Notes: generated from the sequence alone by a model not told the origin. A stretch of 64,000 bases of DNA from Spirochaetaceae bacterium (GCA_031277165.1 JAISLT010000091.1:1-64000); one strand, 5' to 3'; positions 17,007 through 25,816 are shown, numbered from the stretch's first letter. Program-made: numbers and translations.

Positions 17007-18026
17007 CTATGGTGTATACATGGGATTGGGCGCCGTGTAGGCGCTGAAGATCCAGCCCTGTTCAGCCCTGTACCAGACCCCCTGGGGTTTATCTTCCCCC
17101 TCTGGGGCCGGCAGGGTTACTTCCCTTGTGGTTTTAGCGGTGATCCAAAAAGTGTCGCCCTGCCGCAGGGTTCCCGCGACATTCCCCGAAAGGGAGGGTA
17201 TGTCCCGAATGTTTATTGTATCGGCGGTAACGATATAACCCGCCCCGTTGGCAAGCCGTTCCAGATTATTTGTCGCCTCCAACTCAAAAAGAACCGGCTC
17301 GGCTTCGATGTCCGGGCTTATTTGGCTAAAGTATCTGCTTTGGCGGGCAATATCCAGGGCATTGCGAAGGAGTTCCCCCTTGGCCAGGGGATTTTCCGTA
17401 CCCGCGGCAATCCGGGCAAGTTTTACGCAGCGAATGTCGTTGGGATCCGTCGAAATATTCTGAACCTTAATATACCGTTCCGATACCGGCGGATTGGAGG
17501 TGTTTTCCAGCCGGGCACTTACCTTAATAAATTCATCCGCCGGATTGTCGTCGGGGAACACCGCCACCAGGGTGTACCGGGGAAGGGTGATGTTTCCGGT
17601 CCGGACTACGGCGGTAATTTCCGGCTTTGTGTACAGCACCGTACCGGATGCCACCACCACCCCCGGTTCGGCGGGGCCGGCTATGGCATAGTCCTGAACC
17701 CAGTAATCACCGTCGGCGTTTACCCGGTAAAAGCTGCGCTTGGCGTTGTCGTAGTTGCGGTGATACTCCTGCTGTTCCCCCGTCCAGATCACCGTGTCCC
17801 CGGCGTTAAGCTGGGATTTCCAGTATATCTTGCCGTCGGCCCGGACTTCGCAAAGTCCCGCTTCGGTAAGCAGTACCCCATGCAAAACCGTTTGTTCCGT
17901 TTCTTCCGGGGCCCCGGTTTCTGTTTGGAGCGTTTCGTCCTCCGGCGCAGATCCCGGCGTGGGTTTAGAACAGGATAGGATAGTCAGCACCGCCATAAGA
18001 AATAAGAAAACAGTTCTTTGCTTCAT
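17007..18026 (-). CDS. Lipoprotein with bacterial SH3 domain
   Basis: 339 aa from ATG 18024-18026, which has AAGGAAGG at 8 nt; the longer frame starts inside the flanking repeat. The signal peptide VFLFLMAVLTILSC ends in a lipobox Cys near residue 19. Two or three beta-rich modules follow. The last (about 255-335) begins GYIVTADTINIRDIPSLSG and ends WYRAEQGWIFSAY, a bacterial SH3 domain of the type that binds cell-wall peptides. Role unknown; a periplasmic or outer-membrane-anchored wall-binding protein is likely. It stands alone between two inverted composite repeats. Confidence 0.82.
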   Translation of the reverse strand: MKQRTVFLFLMAVLTILSCSKPTPGSAPEDETLQTETGAPEETEQTVLHGVLLTEAGLCEVRADGKIYWKSQLNAGDTVIWTGEQQEYHRNYDNAKRSFYRVNADGDYWVQDYAIAGPAEPGVVVASGTVLYTKPEITAVVRTGNITLPRYTLVAVFPDDNPADEFIKVSARLENTSNPPVSERYIKVQNISTDPNDIRCVKLARIAAGTENPLAKGELLRNALDIARQSRYFSQISPDIEAEPVLFELEATNNLERLANGAGYIVTADTINIRDIPSLSGNVAGTLRQGDTFWITAKTTREVTLPAPEGEDKPQGVWYRAEQGWIFSAYTAPNPMYTP

Positions 18027-18063
18027 ATTGATAAACCTTCCTTTTAGTCTTCCCTGCAAACTG

Positions 18064-18249
18064 CCGGCAGTTTGCTGTGCTTCGTTCATAAATTGTCCAA
18101 AAATTCACAAAGGTGAATTTTTATGCCTCGCAAAGTGTATCGGACCAAAGGTCCGCAGGCGCCCGATAAGGGGAGCCCGATAATCGTGGTTTTGATGGCT
18201 TTTTCAACGAAAAAAGCTGTCAAAACCTGCAAGTGCAGCAGGCTGCTAG
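18064..18249 (-). repeat. CTAG composite element, copy B
   Basis: Opposite orientation to copy A. The left end CTAGCAGCCTGCTGCAC begins at 18249, and its TAG stops the aldo/keto reductase gene. An inner hairpin based on GGTTTTGACAGC, CGATTATCGGGCTCC, the AAATTCAC/GTGAATTTTTA hairpin, and the right end GCACAGCAAACTGCC follow. The right-end CTAG is decayed to CCGG. Confidence 0.75.
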
Positions 18250-19160
18250 GGAAGTATATTGCCCGCGGCCAGGTAGATGGCGTACCATTCATCCCGGGTA
18301 AGCGTAATCTCCGCCGCCTTAACGCAGTCCGCCAGCCGCCGGGGATTCATGGTCCCTGTGACCGGCTGCATCCCCGCCGGATGCCGGAGTATCCATGCCA
18401 TGGCGATGGTTGTATTGCTTACCTGGTATTTTTTGGCAATCTCATCTATCTTGGCGTTTAGTTTCGGATACTTGGGGCTGCCCAGAAAAACTCCCTCAAA
18501 AAAACCGTACTGAAAGGGCGACCATGGCTGGATCGTTATATTGTGGAGGCGGCAATAATCCAGCACGCCCCCGTTCCTGTTCACCGCCGCATCGTCTTCC
18601 ATGTTAACATGGAGGCCCTCGCTGAGCATTCCCGCATGGGCAATGCTAAATTGAAGCTGATTTGCCACCAGGGGCTGTTTTACATATTTTTTTAACAGTT
18701 TAATCTGTCCGGGGTTCTGGTTGGACACCCCAAAGTACCGTACCTTGCCGGAAGCCTGAAGTTCCCCAAAGGCTTTGGCCACCTCCTCCGGTTCCATAAG
18801 AAGATCCGGCCTATGAAGCAGAAGCACGTCCATGTAATCGGTCCGCAGCCTCTTAAGGCTGTTTTCCACGGACCTGACGATATGGTCCCGGGAAAAATCA
18901 AAGGCGGCGTCCCGGCGGATCCCGCATTTACTTTGGATAAAAATATCTTCCCGCCTTACCTGGGACAGGGCGGCGGAAAAAATTTCCTCGCAGCTTCCGT
19001 CACCGTAGACATCGGCGTTGTCAAAAAAAACCGCCCCCAATTCCAAGGCGGTCTGAATAAAAAGATCCGCCGCGGCCCTGTCAACGGTGTTGATCCGCAT
19101 GCAGCCCACGGCTATGACCGGAACCACAAGGCCCGAAGCGCCAAGGTTAAGTGTTCTCAT
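18246..19160 (-). CDS. Aldo/keto reductase family oxidoreductase
   Basis: 304 aa from ATG 19158-19160. The NAD(P)H-dependent TIM barrel is recognised from FFDNADVYGDG (catalytic Asp and Tyr), IFIQSKCGI (Lys), LLLHRPD (His) and the C-terminal TTIAMAWILRHPAGMQPVTGTMNPRRL cofactor segment. It is close to the YdhF/YcsN type, whose physiological substrates are poorly known. The start is 5 nt after TAAAGT, so the mRNA is predicted leaderless; five codons upstream another ATG exists but overlaps the -10. The stop TAG is part of composite element B. Confidence 0.9.
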   Translation of the reverse strand: MRTLNLGASGLVVPVIAVGCMRINTVDRAAADLFIQTALELGAVFFDNADVYGDGSCEEIFSAALSQVRREDIFIQSKCGIRRDAAFDFSRDHIVRSVENSLKRLRTDYMDVLLLHRPDLLMEPEEVAKAFGELQASGKVRYFGVSNQNPGQIKLLKKYVKQPLVANQLQFSIAHAGMLSEGLHVNMEDDAAVNRNGGVLDYCRLHNITIQPWSPFQYGFFEGVFLGSPKYPKLNAKIDEIAKKYQVSNTTIAMAWILRHPAGMQPVTGTMNPRRLADCVKAAEITLTRDEWYAIYLAAGNILP

Positions 19161-19165
19161 GCCCC

Positions 19166-19195
19166 ACTTTACCATTGCGGATTAGACCCTGTCAA
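19166..19195 (-). promoter_or_regulatory. Leaderless promoter of the aldo/keto reductase gene
   Basis: Minus strand: TTGACA (19190-19195), 18 bp, TAAAGT (19166-19171), then 5 nt to the ATG. Confidence 0.6.
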
Positions 19196-19246
19196 TGTGA
19201 CACCTTACCGCCAAGGGCGGGAAAGCCGGTGTAGGGACTTTGCGGA

Positions 19247-19258
19247 AACAGGCTGCTA
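19247..19258 (-). repeat. CTAG composite element, end remnant at the proC stop
   Basis: Minus strand TAGCAGCCTGTT, identical to the left end of the element. Its TAG is the proC stop; nothing of the rest of the element remains. Confidence 0.55.
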
Positions 19259-20110
19259 TGCTAATTCGGCGGAGCGCTTCCATGCCGCCTCCACCGCGGA
19301 AATGACGGTTCCCCGAAAGCCGGCCCGTTCCAGAACCGCCACGCCCTGGATGGTTGTGCCCCCGGGGGATGTAACCATGTCCTTAAGTTCCCCCGGGTGT
19401 TTCCCCGTTTGAAGCACCATGGCGGCGGTCCCCATCACGGTCTGGGCGGCGTAGCGCAGGGCCTTGTCCCTGGAAAGTCCTGCCATGACCCCCCCATCCG
19501 CCAGGGCTTCAATAAATTGACATACATAGGCGGGGCCCGAACCGGAAAGGCCCGTGACGGCGTCCATGAGCTTTTCGTCCACCCTGTCCACCAGGCCGGC
19601 GCCGCCGAGGATCTTTTCCAGTTCCGCCAGCTTCGACGGGGGAAATTTAGCGGAAACCGCCAGGGCGATCATTCCCTGGGATATAAGGGCCGGCGTATTG
19701 GGCATGATCCGCACCACCGGTACCGATGCCAGGGGCGCCCGGGCGGCGGGAATATCCATGCCGGAGCCGCTTACAATGGCCTGGATCTTGCTTATGGACC
19801 AGCCCGCCGCCATAGAAACCAGGACTGCCGGATCTCCCGAGGCAATGCGTTCCCGTACCGCCGGGGCTATTTCTGCCAGCACCGAAGGCAGTATCTGGGG
19901 CTTTACCGCAAGAAAAACATATTGCCCGGTTTTTACCGCCTCGGTATTGGTACCGAATACCATCGCCCCCAGGGGCCGGGCCGCGGTTCTGGCCTTGGAT
20001 TTATCGGTATCGCTAAGGCCGATATTTTCGCCCCCCACGGAGGAGGCGGCGCCCTTCATCAGGGCGGTCCCCATGTTTCCGGCGCCTATGCAGGCAATTA
20101 CTGTTTTCAT
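19256..20110 (-). CDS. proC: Pyrroline-5-carboxylate reductase
   Basis: 284 aa from ATG 20108-20110. It makes L-proline from pyrroline-5-carboxylate. The Rossmann motif is IGAGNMGTALMKG (residues 6-18). VSMAAGWSI and VVRIMPNTPALISQG are family blocks. The C-terminal TGLSGSGPAYV...EALADGGV and VTSPGGTTIQG are diagnostic. The frame runs upstream to 20203, but a TATACT -10 lies 6 nt before this ATG, so it is predicted leaderless. With proA and proB just upstream on the same strand, the whole glutamate-to-proline route is present. Confidence 0.96.
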   Translation of the reverse strand: MKTVIACIGAGNMGTALMKGAASSVGGENIGLSDTDKSKARTAARPLGAMVFGTNTEAVKTGQYVFLAVKPQILPSVLAEIAPAVRERIASGDPAVLVSMAAGWSISKIQAIVSGSGMDIPAARAPLASVPVVRIMPNTPALISQGMIALAVSAKFPPSKLAELEKILGGAGLVDRVDEKLMDAVTGLSGSGPAYVCQFIEALADGGVMAGLSRDKALRYAAQTVMGTAAMVLQTGKHPGELKDMVTSPGGTTIQGVAVLERAGFRGTVISAVEAAWKRSAELA

Positions 20111-20116
20111 GGAAAG

Positions 20117-20145
20117 AGTATACCATAGGGGATCGCTAATATCCA
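20117..20145 (-). promoter_or_regulatory. Leaderless promoter of proC
   Basis: Minus strand: TGGATA (20140-20145), 17 bp, TATACT (20117-20122), 6 nt, ATG. The -35 is weak. Confidence 0.55.
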
Positions 20146-20150
20146 GATAA

Positions 20151-20253
20151 AATTTCCGGCTGCGGCAAAGACAGCGTACCCCCACAATTTCCGGCTGCGG
20201 CAAAACACAGTGCCCTTACAATTTCCCGCTACGCTAAAAACACCGTACCCCGC
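20151..20253. repeat. Three tandem copies of the proB 3' end
   Basis: Units start at 20151, 20186 and 20220 with AATTTCCGGCTGCGGCAAA-like sequence and period 34-35 bp. The third unit is the real proB terminus; the other two lie between proB and proC. Consecutive copies differ at several bases, so the duplication is not recent. Confidence 0.7.
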
Positions 20254-21017
20254 TGGGTTCCCGCGCTTAGGGCTTCCAGGGCCCGGGGTTTTCCCCCATG
20301 GGCGAGGATCATGGGGATCCCGTAGGACATGGCCAGTTCCGCGGCGTCGAGCTTGGTAACAATACCCCCGGTGCCGAAACTGCTGGTTCCCCCGGTACGG
20401 ACCGAGACCTTGACGGCGGCTATGTCCCGGACACGGTCAACGAGTTTGGCCGTGGGATCCTCCTTGGGATTTTTATCGTACAGGCCCTCTATGTCGCTAA
20501 AAAGGACTAGCAGATCCGCGCTCCACAATATGGCGGATTGGGCCGCCAGGGTATCGTTATCGCCGATTTTTATTTCTTCCACACTTACCGTATCGTTTTC
20601 GTTGATCACCGGGACGATCCCCTCGTCCACCAAAGTAAAAAGGGTGTTGCGCATATGGAGGGTCCGGGTGTGGTCGCTAAAATCATCCCTGGTAAGGAGG
20701 ATCTGGGCGATGTGGATGCCCTGGGGGGCAAAGGCCCGTTCCCATGCGTCCATGAGCTTTACCTGGCCCACGGCGCAAAGGGCCTGGCGGTAATGGAGGT
20801 CCCGCTTTCGGGCCCATTTGTCCATGGTGGAAAGCCCCGCCACCTGGGCGCCGGAAGAAACCAGGACGATCTGTTTTCCGCCCCTCATAAGCTCCGCTCC
20901 CTGGCGGGCAAATTCGGCAAGAAAATCATCGTTGATCCTTCCGCTGCGGTCTGCCAGGGTGTTGGATCCGAACTTAAAAAGGATCTTGCGGGCCCCGGCG
21001 ATAAGTTGTGGTATCAT
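20229..21017 (-). CDS. proB: Glutamate 5-kinase
   Basis: 262 aa from ATG 21015-21017. It phosphorylates glutamate in the first step of proline synthesis. ILFKFGSNTLAD near the N-terminus, VLVSSGAQVAGLST (about 50), PVINENDTVSVEEI (about 135) and FGTGGIVTKLDAAE (about 210) are amino-acid kinase motifs. The C-terminal PUA domain of the longer enterobacterial enzyme is absent. The frame continues upstream to 21209, but that part is antiparallel to proA reading and unlike ProB. The start lies 19 nt after the proA stop; the ribosome site is weak, so coupling to proA is likely. Confidence 0.93.
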   Translation of the reverse strand: MIPQLIAGARKILFKFGSNTLADRSGRINDDFLAEFARQGAELMRGGKQIVLVSSGAQVAGLSTMDKWARKRDLHYRQALCAVGQVKLMDAWERAFAPQGIHIAQILLTRDDFSDHTRTLHMRNTLFTLVDEGIVPVINENDTVSVEEIKIGDNDTLAAQSAILWSADLLVLFSDIEGLYDKNPKEDPTAKLVDRVRDIAAVKVSVRTGGTSSFGTGGIVTKLDAAELAMSYGIPMILAHGGKPRALEALSAGTQRGTVFLA

Positions 21018-21036
21018 GCCTGTTGTCCAGAACGGG

Positions 21037-22299
21037 TTACGATAAATTCCGGATGTGCCCGGTTCCGTGTATATGGTACTTAATCGTGGTAAGCGCTTCA
21101 AGGCCCATGGGCCCCCGGGCATGAAACTTCTGGGTGCTGATCCCCAGTTCAGCCCCAAAGCCAAATTCACCCCCATCGGTGAAGCGGGTAGAAGCGTTGA
21201 CGTACACACAGGCGGCGTCCACCCGTCGGCAGAATTCTTCCGCCGCCCGGTGATTGTTGGTTAGGATCGCCTCGGAATGGCCCGTTCCGTGACGGTTAAT
21301 ATGGTCTATCGCCTGATCCAGGGAATCCACGGTTTTTACCCCCAGGATATAATCCAGATATTCCGTATCCCAATCTTCTTCCACCGCATCCTTTAGGACC
21401 AGGGCGGGGATCCCCTCCGCGGCGGCTTTTGCGGGGGGATCGCAGCGAAGTTCCGCCTGCCCCGCGATGCGCTTTCCCAGGACGGGCATAAGGGCAGAAA
21501 GGATCTTCCGGTGGACCAGCAAAGTTTCCACCGCATTGCAGGCCCCGGGTTTTTGAACCTTGGCGTTTTCCACAATGGCCGCCGCGGTTTCTGCCTCCGC
21601 CGTTTCATCCACATAGATATGACAGTTCCCTTCGCCGGTTTCAATTACCGGGATCCGGGCATTTTCCACCACCCGCCGTATCAACTCCCGGCCTCCCCGG
21701 GGAAGGACCACATCGACATAGCCCCGGGCGTTTAAGATTTCGTCCACCTCGTCCCGGCTTCCCGAGTCTGCCAGGGCCACCGCCCCGCTGATCCCCCCGG
21801 CGGCTTCCAAGCCCTCTTTAATGGCCGCCGTCAAGGCCCGGTTCGATTCCAGGGCGGCGGAGGATCCCCGCAGCAGGATCGCGCACCCCGCTTTATAGGC
21901 CAGGCTAAAGGCGTCGGCGCTTACGTTGGGCCGGGATTCATAGATAATGGCCGCCACCCCCATGGGGACGGTGATCTGTTCGATAAAAAGGCCGTTGGGA
22001 GTTTTCCATCCGCCCCGGACCCTGCCGATGGGATCCTCCAGCCCCAGGATTGTTTCAATGCCGGAAAGGATCGAATCGATCCGGGGGCCGTTAAGCATCA
22101 GCCTGTCGACCAGGGCCTCTGTCATCCCCCCGGACCGGGCCCTGGCCACATCCGCGGCGTTGGCGGCTAGTATGGCCCGGCGGTTCCGGTCTATGGCCGC
22201 CGCCGCCCCGGAAAGGGCGGCGTCCTTTTCCTGCCTGTTTTGCAGGGCCAATTTTTCCTGGGCCTTTTTAAGGGAAACAAAAACAGGGGTTAAACCCAC
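21037..22299 (-). CDS. proA: Gamma-glutamyl phosphate reductase
   Basis: 420 aa from GTG 22297-22299, picked because GGAGG stands 5 nt upstream; the frame begins 11 codons earlier without such a site. It reduces glutamyl phosphate to the semialdehyde with NADPH. Conserved blocks include VPMGVAAIIYESRPNVSADAF near 110, and the catalytic cysteine in KPGACNAVETLLVH near 245. It ends in GPMGLEALTTIKYHIHGTG. First gene of the proA-proB operon. Composite element copy C lies immediately upstream. Confidence 0.95.
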   Translation of the reverse strand: MGLTPVFVSLKKAQEKLALQNRQEKDAALSGAAAAIDRNRRAILAANAADVARARSGGMTEALVDRLMLNGPRIDSILSGIETILGLEDPIGRVRGGWKTPNGLFIEQITVPMGVAAIIYESRPNVSADAFSLAYKAGCAILLRGSSAALESNRALTAAIKEGLEAAGGISGAVALADSGSRDEVDEILNARGYVDVVLPRGGRELIRRVVENARIPVIETGEGNCHIYVDETAEAETAAAIVENAKVQKPGACNAVETLLVHRKILSALMPVLGKRIAGQAELRCDPPAKAAAEGIPALVLKDAVEEDWDTEYLDYILGVKTVDSLDQAIDHINRHGTGHSEAILTNNHRAAEEFCRRVDAACVYVNASTRFTDGGEFGFGAELGISTQKFHARGPMGLEALTTIKYHIHGTGHIRNLS

Positions 22300-22395
22300 G
22301 GATACCTCCGGTTTCGCCACAGGAAAAGCCACGAAAGGGGCGTTTCGCTAAAATTTTCCGTTCGTAGTACCTGCGGTTTTAGATCTTACATCCTG

Positions 22396-22541
22396 CCAGG
22401 AACTGCTGCGTTTTGTGCCTAAAATTGCATAAAAATTCACAAAAGTGAATTTTTATGCCCTGCAAACTGCAAAAGAACGCCGGATAATCGGGATTTTTTG
22501 CATGAATATACAAAAAATCCACAGGTGCAACAGGCTCCTAG
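22396..22541 (-). repeat. CTAG composite element, copy C
   Basis: The left end CTAGGAGCCTGTTGCAC starts at 22541 and gives the helicase its TAG stop. The inner hairpin (GGATTTTTTGTATATTCATG...), CGATTATCCGGC, GCATAAAAATTCAC/GTGAATTTTTATGC hairpin and right end near CGCAGCAGTTCCTGG follow. Confidence 0.75.
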
Positions 22542-24433
22542 GGCTGTTTCTTTTTTCCAAAAACACCCAGCAATTTGTCAAAAAGACCGGGCTTTTTTTG
22601 GGGGGTATCGCCGGTTTGTACCGGCTTTTCTCTTTTAGTATCGTCACTGCCGGTACTCCGCCGGGCCGGACCATCCCCTCCCCTGTACCGCCCGGGATCC
22701 TGCGGGGATTGGGAGGGGCCGTTCCGGCGGGACGTTTTTTTCCTATCTGGTCTGGTTCTTGAGCCCCCCGGTCTGGTATTACTCTCACCAGTTCCGGCGC
22801 CTTCCGGTCCGGCGTGGCCTTCATCTGCTCTGATTCCGGCGCTTCTTGGCCTAGGGTGACCTTCACCTGCTCTGGCCTTGGTGTTCCTTGGCCGGGCGCT
22901 GCCTTCCCTCGATCTGACGCTGCCTTCCCTCAATCTGACGCTGCCTTCCTCTGGCCGGGCGCTGCCTTCCCTCAATCTGACGCTGCCTTCGCTCGAACCG
23001 GCGCCGCCCTTGTACTTTTTCCGGTAGTAAGCCATTCGCTCTTCAAAGGAAAGTTTTGCCAGGTTCTGTTCGTCTTCCTGCCTGGGGTATTCCGGCCCGG
23101 TTTCCCGCGGCCCGGCCCTTCGGGGGCCCCGGCCCTCTTCCCGGCGGCGGCCCTCCGGCCGGCGGCCCCCTTCGGAGCTGCCGCCGGAAGTCCTGCCCCG
23201 GGAATTTCCGGAACGGTCCCGGCCTTGGGGATTCCTTCGCCGGTGTTCGGTCCGGTCATCATAAAAATCGGTCCGTATCCTAAGGCCTTCGCTTTTATCT
23301 GCCCCAAAAAGCTCTTCCCCGGCAATTTGGCTGGGGATCTTTTTCCCTATGTATTTTTCGATGTCGGCAAGTTCGTACACATCCTGTTCACTGGCAAAGG
23401 TCAGGGCCCTGCCGGTTTTACCGGCCCGGGCGGTCCGTCCTATGCGGTGGACGTAATTTTCCGTATCCGTGGGAAGGTCATAATTAACCACCAGGGCAAG
23501 CCCCTCAATGTCCAGGCCCCGGGCGGCCACATCGGTGGCCACTAAAACCTTGGTCATGCCCTTTTTTACATTTTCGATAATCGTAAGCCGTTTTATCTGG
23601 GGGAGGTCGCCGATGATAAATTCACAGTCGATGCCGTTTACCCGCAGCCGCTTGGCCACAATTTCCGCATACCGCTTGGTATTACAGAAGATGATGGCGC
23701 TTTCCGGCTGTTCCCGTTCCATGATGCCTAAAAGGAGGCGCATCTTGTCCACCGAATGGACATGGTACAGAAGCTGTTCCACCTCGTTAACGGTCACCGT
23801 CTCCGGCTCTATTTCTATTTCGTAGGGATTTTTGGTATATTCCCAGGCAAGGTTTTTTACCCAGGTGTTAAGGGTGGCGGAAAAGAGCATGGTTTGGCGG
23901 CGATCCGCCGGAGGAACCACCCCAATAAGCTTTCTAAGGTCCGGGTAAAAGCCCATGTCAAACATCCGGTCCGCCTCGTCTATGACAAGAAAGGCCATGT
24001 CCATAAGGTTCATGAGGCCCGATTTGTTTAGGTCCAGTACCCGTCCGGGGGTACCCACCAGGACCTGTACGTTGTCCCGTAACAGGCCCTGCTGCTCGCT
24101 GTAGCCCACCCCGCCGTAAAAACTTCCCACCTTAAATGGCAGGTATTTTCCCAATATCTTTGCTTCTTTTTCAACCTGAACGGCCAGTTCCCTGGTGGGG
24201 ACCATAATAAGGGCCTTTTTACCGCCCAAAAGCGATTCGGTAAGGAGGCGCTGAAAGATCACTATAAGAAAAGCCGCAGTTTTTCCTGTGCCTGTCTGGG
24301 ATTGGACATACAGATCCTGGCCGGTAAAGGCATTTTCCAGAACCTGTGCCTGTACGGGCATGCACGTGACATACCCGGCATCGGCGATGCCCCTTTGAAG
24401 ATCCGTATGCAGATTTAACTTACTAAATTCCAT
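22538..24433 (-). CDS. DEAD-box ATP-dependent RNA helicase
   Basis: 631 aa from ATG 24431-24433 (FSKLNLHTDLQRGI), the usual N-terminus; the longer frame starts inside composite element D. Q motif, motif I QSQTGTGKTAAF, Ia PTREL, Ib GTPGRVLDL, II VIDEADRM (a DEAD variant with E-A-D), III SATL, V ATDVAARGLDI, and VI HRIGRTARAGKTG are all present. The C-terminal 230 residues are Arg/Gly-rich with heptad repeats of the form EGSVRLR and act as an RNA-binding tail. Likely roles are ribosome assembly or mRNA decay. The stop TAG belongs to composite element C. Confidence 0.92.
   Translation of the reverse strand: MEFSKLNLHTDLQRGIADAGYVTCMPVQAQVLENAFTGQDLYVQSQTGTGKTAAFLIVIFQRLLTESLLGGKKALIMVPTRELAVQVEKEAKILGKYLPFKVGSFYGGVGYSEQQGLLRDNVQVLVGTPGRVLDLNKSGLMNLMDMAFLVIDEADRMFDMGFYPDLRKLIGVVPPADRRQTMLFSATLNTWVKNLAWEYTKNPYEIEIEPETVTVNEVEQLLYHVHSVDKMRLLLGIMEREQPESAIIFCNTKRYAEIVAKRLRVNGIDCEFIIGDLPQIKRLTIIENVKKGMTKVLVATDVAARGLDIEGLALVVNYDLPTDTENYVHRIGRTARAGKTGRALTFASEQDVYELADIEKYIGKKIPSQIAGEELFGADKSEGLRIRTDFYDDRTEHRRRNPQGRDRSGNSRGRTSGGSSEGGRRPEGRRREEGRGPRRAGPRETGPEYPRQEDEQNLAKLSFEERMAYYRKKYKGGAGSSEGSVRLREGSARPEEGSVRLREGSVRSREGSARPRNTKARAGEGHPRPRSAGIRADEGHAGPEGAGTGESNTRPGGSRTRPDRKKTSRRNGPSQSPQDPGRYRGGDGPARRSTGSDDTKREKPVQTGDTPQKKPGLFDKLLGVFGKKKQP
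22898..23000. repeat. 21-bp tandem repeats in the helicase tail
   Basis: Five units of 21 bp (starting 22898, 22919, 22940, 22961 and 22982) with core GCTGCCTTCCCTC, encoding variants of the heptapeptide EGSVRLR. They are in frame, so copy-number change alters the tail length without frameshift. Confidence 0.75.
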
Positions 24434-24445
24434 ATTATGCACAGC

Positions 24446-24475
24446 ATTATAGCCCCTAAGGCTAAGCAGGGACAA
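24446..24475 (-). promoter_or_regulatory. Promoter of the DEAD-box helicase gene
   Basis: Minus strand: TTGTCC (24470-24475), 18 bp, TATAAT (24446-24451), 12 nt before the ATG. The leader would be about 5 nt. Confidence 0.6.
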
Positions 24476-24507
24476 GGCCTTGATCTGCGGCGGCGGCGGT
24501 TCCGTAT

Positions 24508-24578
24508 AAAGGAGCCCGATAATCGGGCTTTTTTGCATGAATATGCAAAAAAACCCACGAAGTGCGACAGGCTCCTAG
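24508..24578 (-). repeat. CTAG composite element, copy D (left module only)
   Basis: Only the stop-plus-hairpin module is present: CTAGGAGCCTGTCGCAC at 24578, the perfect inner hairpin around GCATATTCATGC, then CGATTATCGGGCTCCTTT. The minimal unit therefore starts with TAG and closes with CTCCTTT. It separates the membrane-protein gene from the helicase. Confidence 0.75.
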
Positions 24579-25318
24579 GGGAGTTTTGGGAAGGGCCCTT
24601 TTTTTCCCTGATTTTTCATAGCACGCTCCTGCGCCCAGGGTTTTAGCCGGCTCTTTTCTGTCAGCACCAGGGCGGCCAGCAGGGCGGCTCCGGGAAGCCA
24701 AAAGGGGATAAGCAGGCCGATGGCGGCTGTCATGTTGGACCCCCTGGGGACGGCAACATAGGTCAGGGGCACCATGGTAAGGCTAAACGTAATAAGTCCC
24801 GCGGCCAGGGTATATCCCAGGGCCCGTTTTTTCTTCATCGGATACACCGCGGCGCTTTCCTGGGTAAGGCCCAAAAAGACAAATCCGCCAATCCCCGCGG
24901 TGGTAAACACCATAAGGGTTCCGAACATGGATACCAGCCCTTCCCCGCCGGGGATTATCCCGGTTTCCGGGGCTGTGGAAAAATACGCCAGAGCGGCGGT
25001 AATAAACCCAAACGCCAGCAGGGCGCCAAAAAACACGTAGGCCCCAACCCGGGGAAGCTTCATATACCGGCGTATTCCCATATAGGTGTCCAGGTATACC
25101 TCCTGGCGGCGTTTCAGGCTCATTTCATCGGCCAGGGCGGTAAGATCCCCCAGTTCTCCGGAGGCTTTGGCAAAGGCTTCATTTTCCGTCAGCCCCCTTT
25201 TTACCAAACTGGCGATGCGGTCATTTAGGTTACTCCTAAGTTCTTCCATAAAGTCCCGTAATTTCTCCGTTTCTTCGTATTCTTTAAAAAGGGATTTAAC
25301 ATAGGTTTCGGTGTTCAT
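24575..25318 (-). CDS. Membrane protein with permease-prefix-like N-terminus
   Basis: 247 aa from ATG 25316-25318, which has AAAGGAG at 5 nt. The first 75 residues are a charged helical domain (YVKSLFKEYEETEKLRDFMEELRSNL...) like the prefix domain often encoded next to PadR regulators. Four hydrophobic segments follow at about 95-117, 128-150, 165-188 and 196-220. No transport motif is seen. It follows the PadR gene by 55 bp and is probably its co-transcribed target. The TAG stop is furnished by composite element D, leaving the C-terminus PKLP. Confidence 0.8.
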   Translation of the reverse strand: MNTETYVKSLFKEYEETEKLRDFMEELRSNLNDRIASLVKRGLTENEAFAKASGELGDLTALADEMSLKRRQEVYLDTYMGIRRYMKLPRVGAYVFFGALLAFGFITAALAYFSTAPETGIIPGGEGLVSMFGTLMVFTTAGIGGFVFLGLTQESAAVYPMKKKRALGYTLAAGLITFSLTMVPLTYVAVPRGSNMTAAIGLLIPFWLPGAALLAALVLTEKSRLKPWAQERAMKNQGKKGPFPKLP

Positions 25319-25373
25319 AAACACTCCTTTAAATAGATATACGGCGGTAAAGCCGCCTTCAATGTTAGCTGCC

Positions 25374-25766
25374 TCAGGGATTTCCCGGATTGCTTTCGTC
25401 AAGCCCCATAAGCTTATCAAGGATCTGCCGGGTAAATTCCCAATCCCGCATATTCCGGCGGTAGGTTTCCCTGCCCCTATCGGTCAGGTGGTAGTACCGC
25501 CGCCGGGCCCCCTGGGTTTCGTCCCCCCAGTAGGAACTGATGCACCCCTCCTGTTCCAGCCGTTTATACCCGGAATACAGGGTTGTTTCCTTAAGTTCAT
25601 ACCGCTCGCCGGTTCGTTCCAGGATCGCATTGTAAATTTCAAACCCATACGCATCCCCCCGGTGTAAAATTCCCAGCACAATGGTTTCCGTGTGACCCCG
25701 GAGCAGATCCGAAGATAACCGGGGTTCATACTCGTCCTGTGTCAACGGGCTGTGTGATGGTTCCAT
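25374..25766 (-). CDS. PadR family transcriptional regulator
   Basis: 130 aa. The winged helix (TIVLGILHRGDAYGFEIYNAILERTG, then LYSGYKRLEQEGCI and YYHLTDRGRE) is typical of PadR, with a C-terminal dimerisation helix. Expected to repress its own operon, including the membrane-protein gene downstream. The start ATG has GGAGG at 9 nt. The promoter just upstream is a perfect consensus and carries direct repeats that could be the operator. Confidence 0.9.
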   Translation of the reverse strand: MEPSHSPLTQDEYEPRLSSDLLRGHTETIVLGILHRGDAYGFEIYNAILERTGERYELKETTLYSGYKRLEQEGCISSYWGDETQGARRRYYHLTDRGRETYRRNMRDWEFTRQILDKLMGLDESNPGNP

Positions 25767-25816
25767 GGGCTTTTTCCTCCGGGGTTTTTACCGGGCCCCG
25801 CCCGAATATCATTATC

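Noticed and set aside
22898-23000. Possible CRISPR array
   Set aside because: The units are contiguous 21-bp repeats without spacers and encode the helicase tail in frame.
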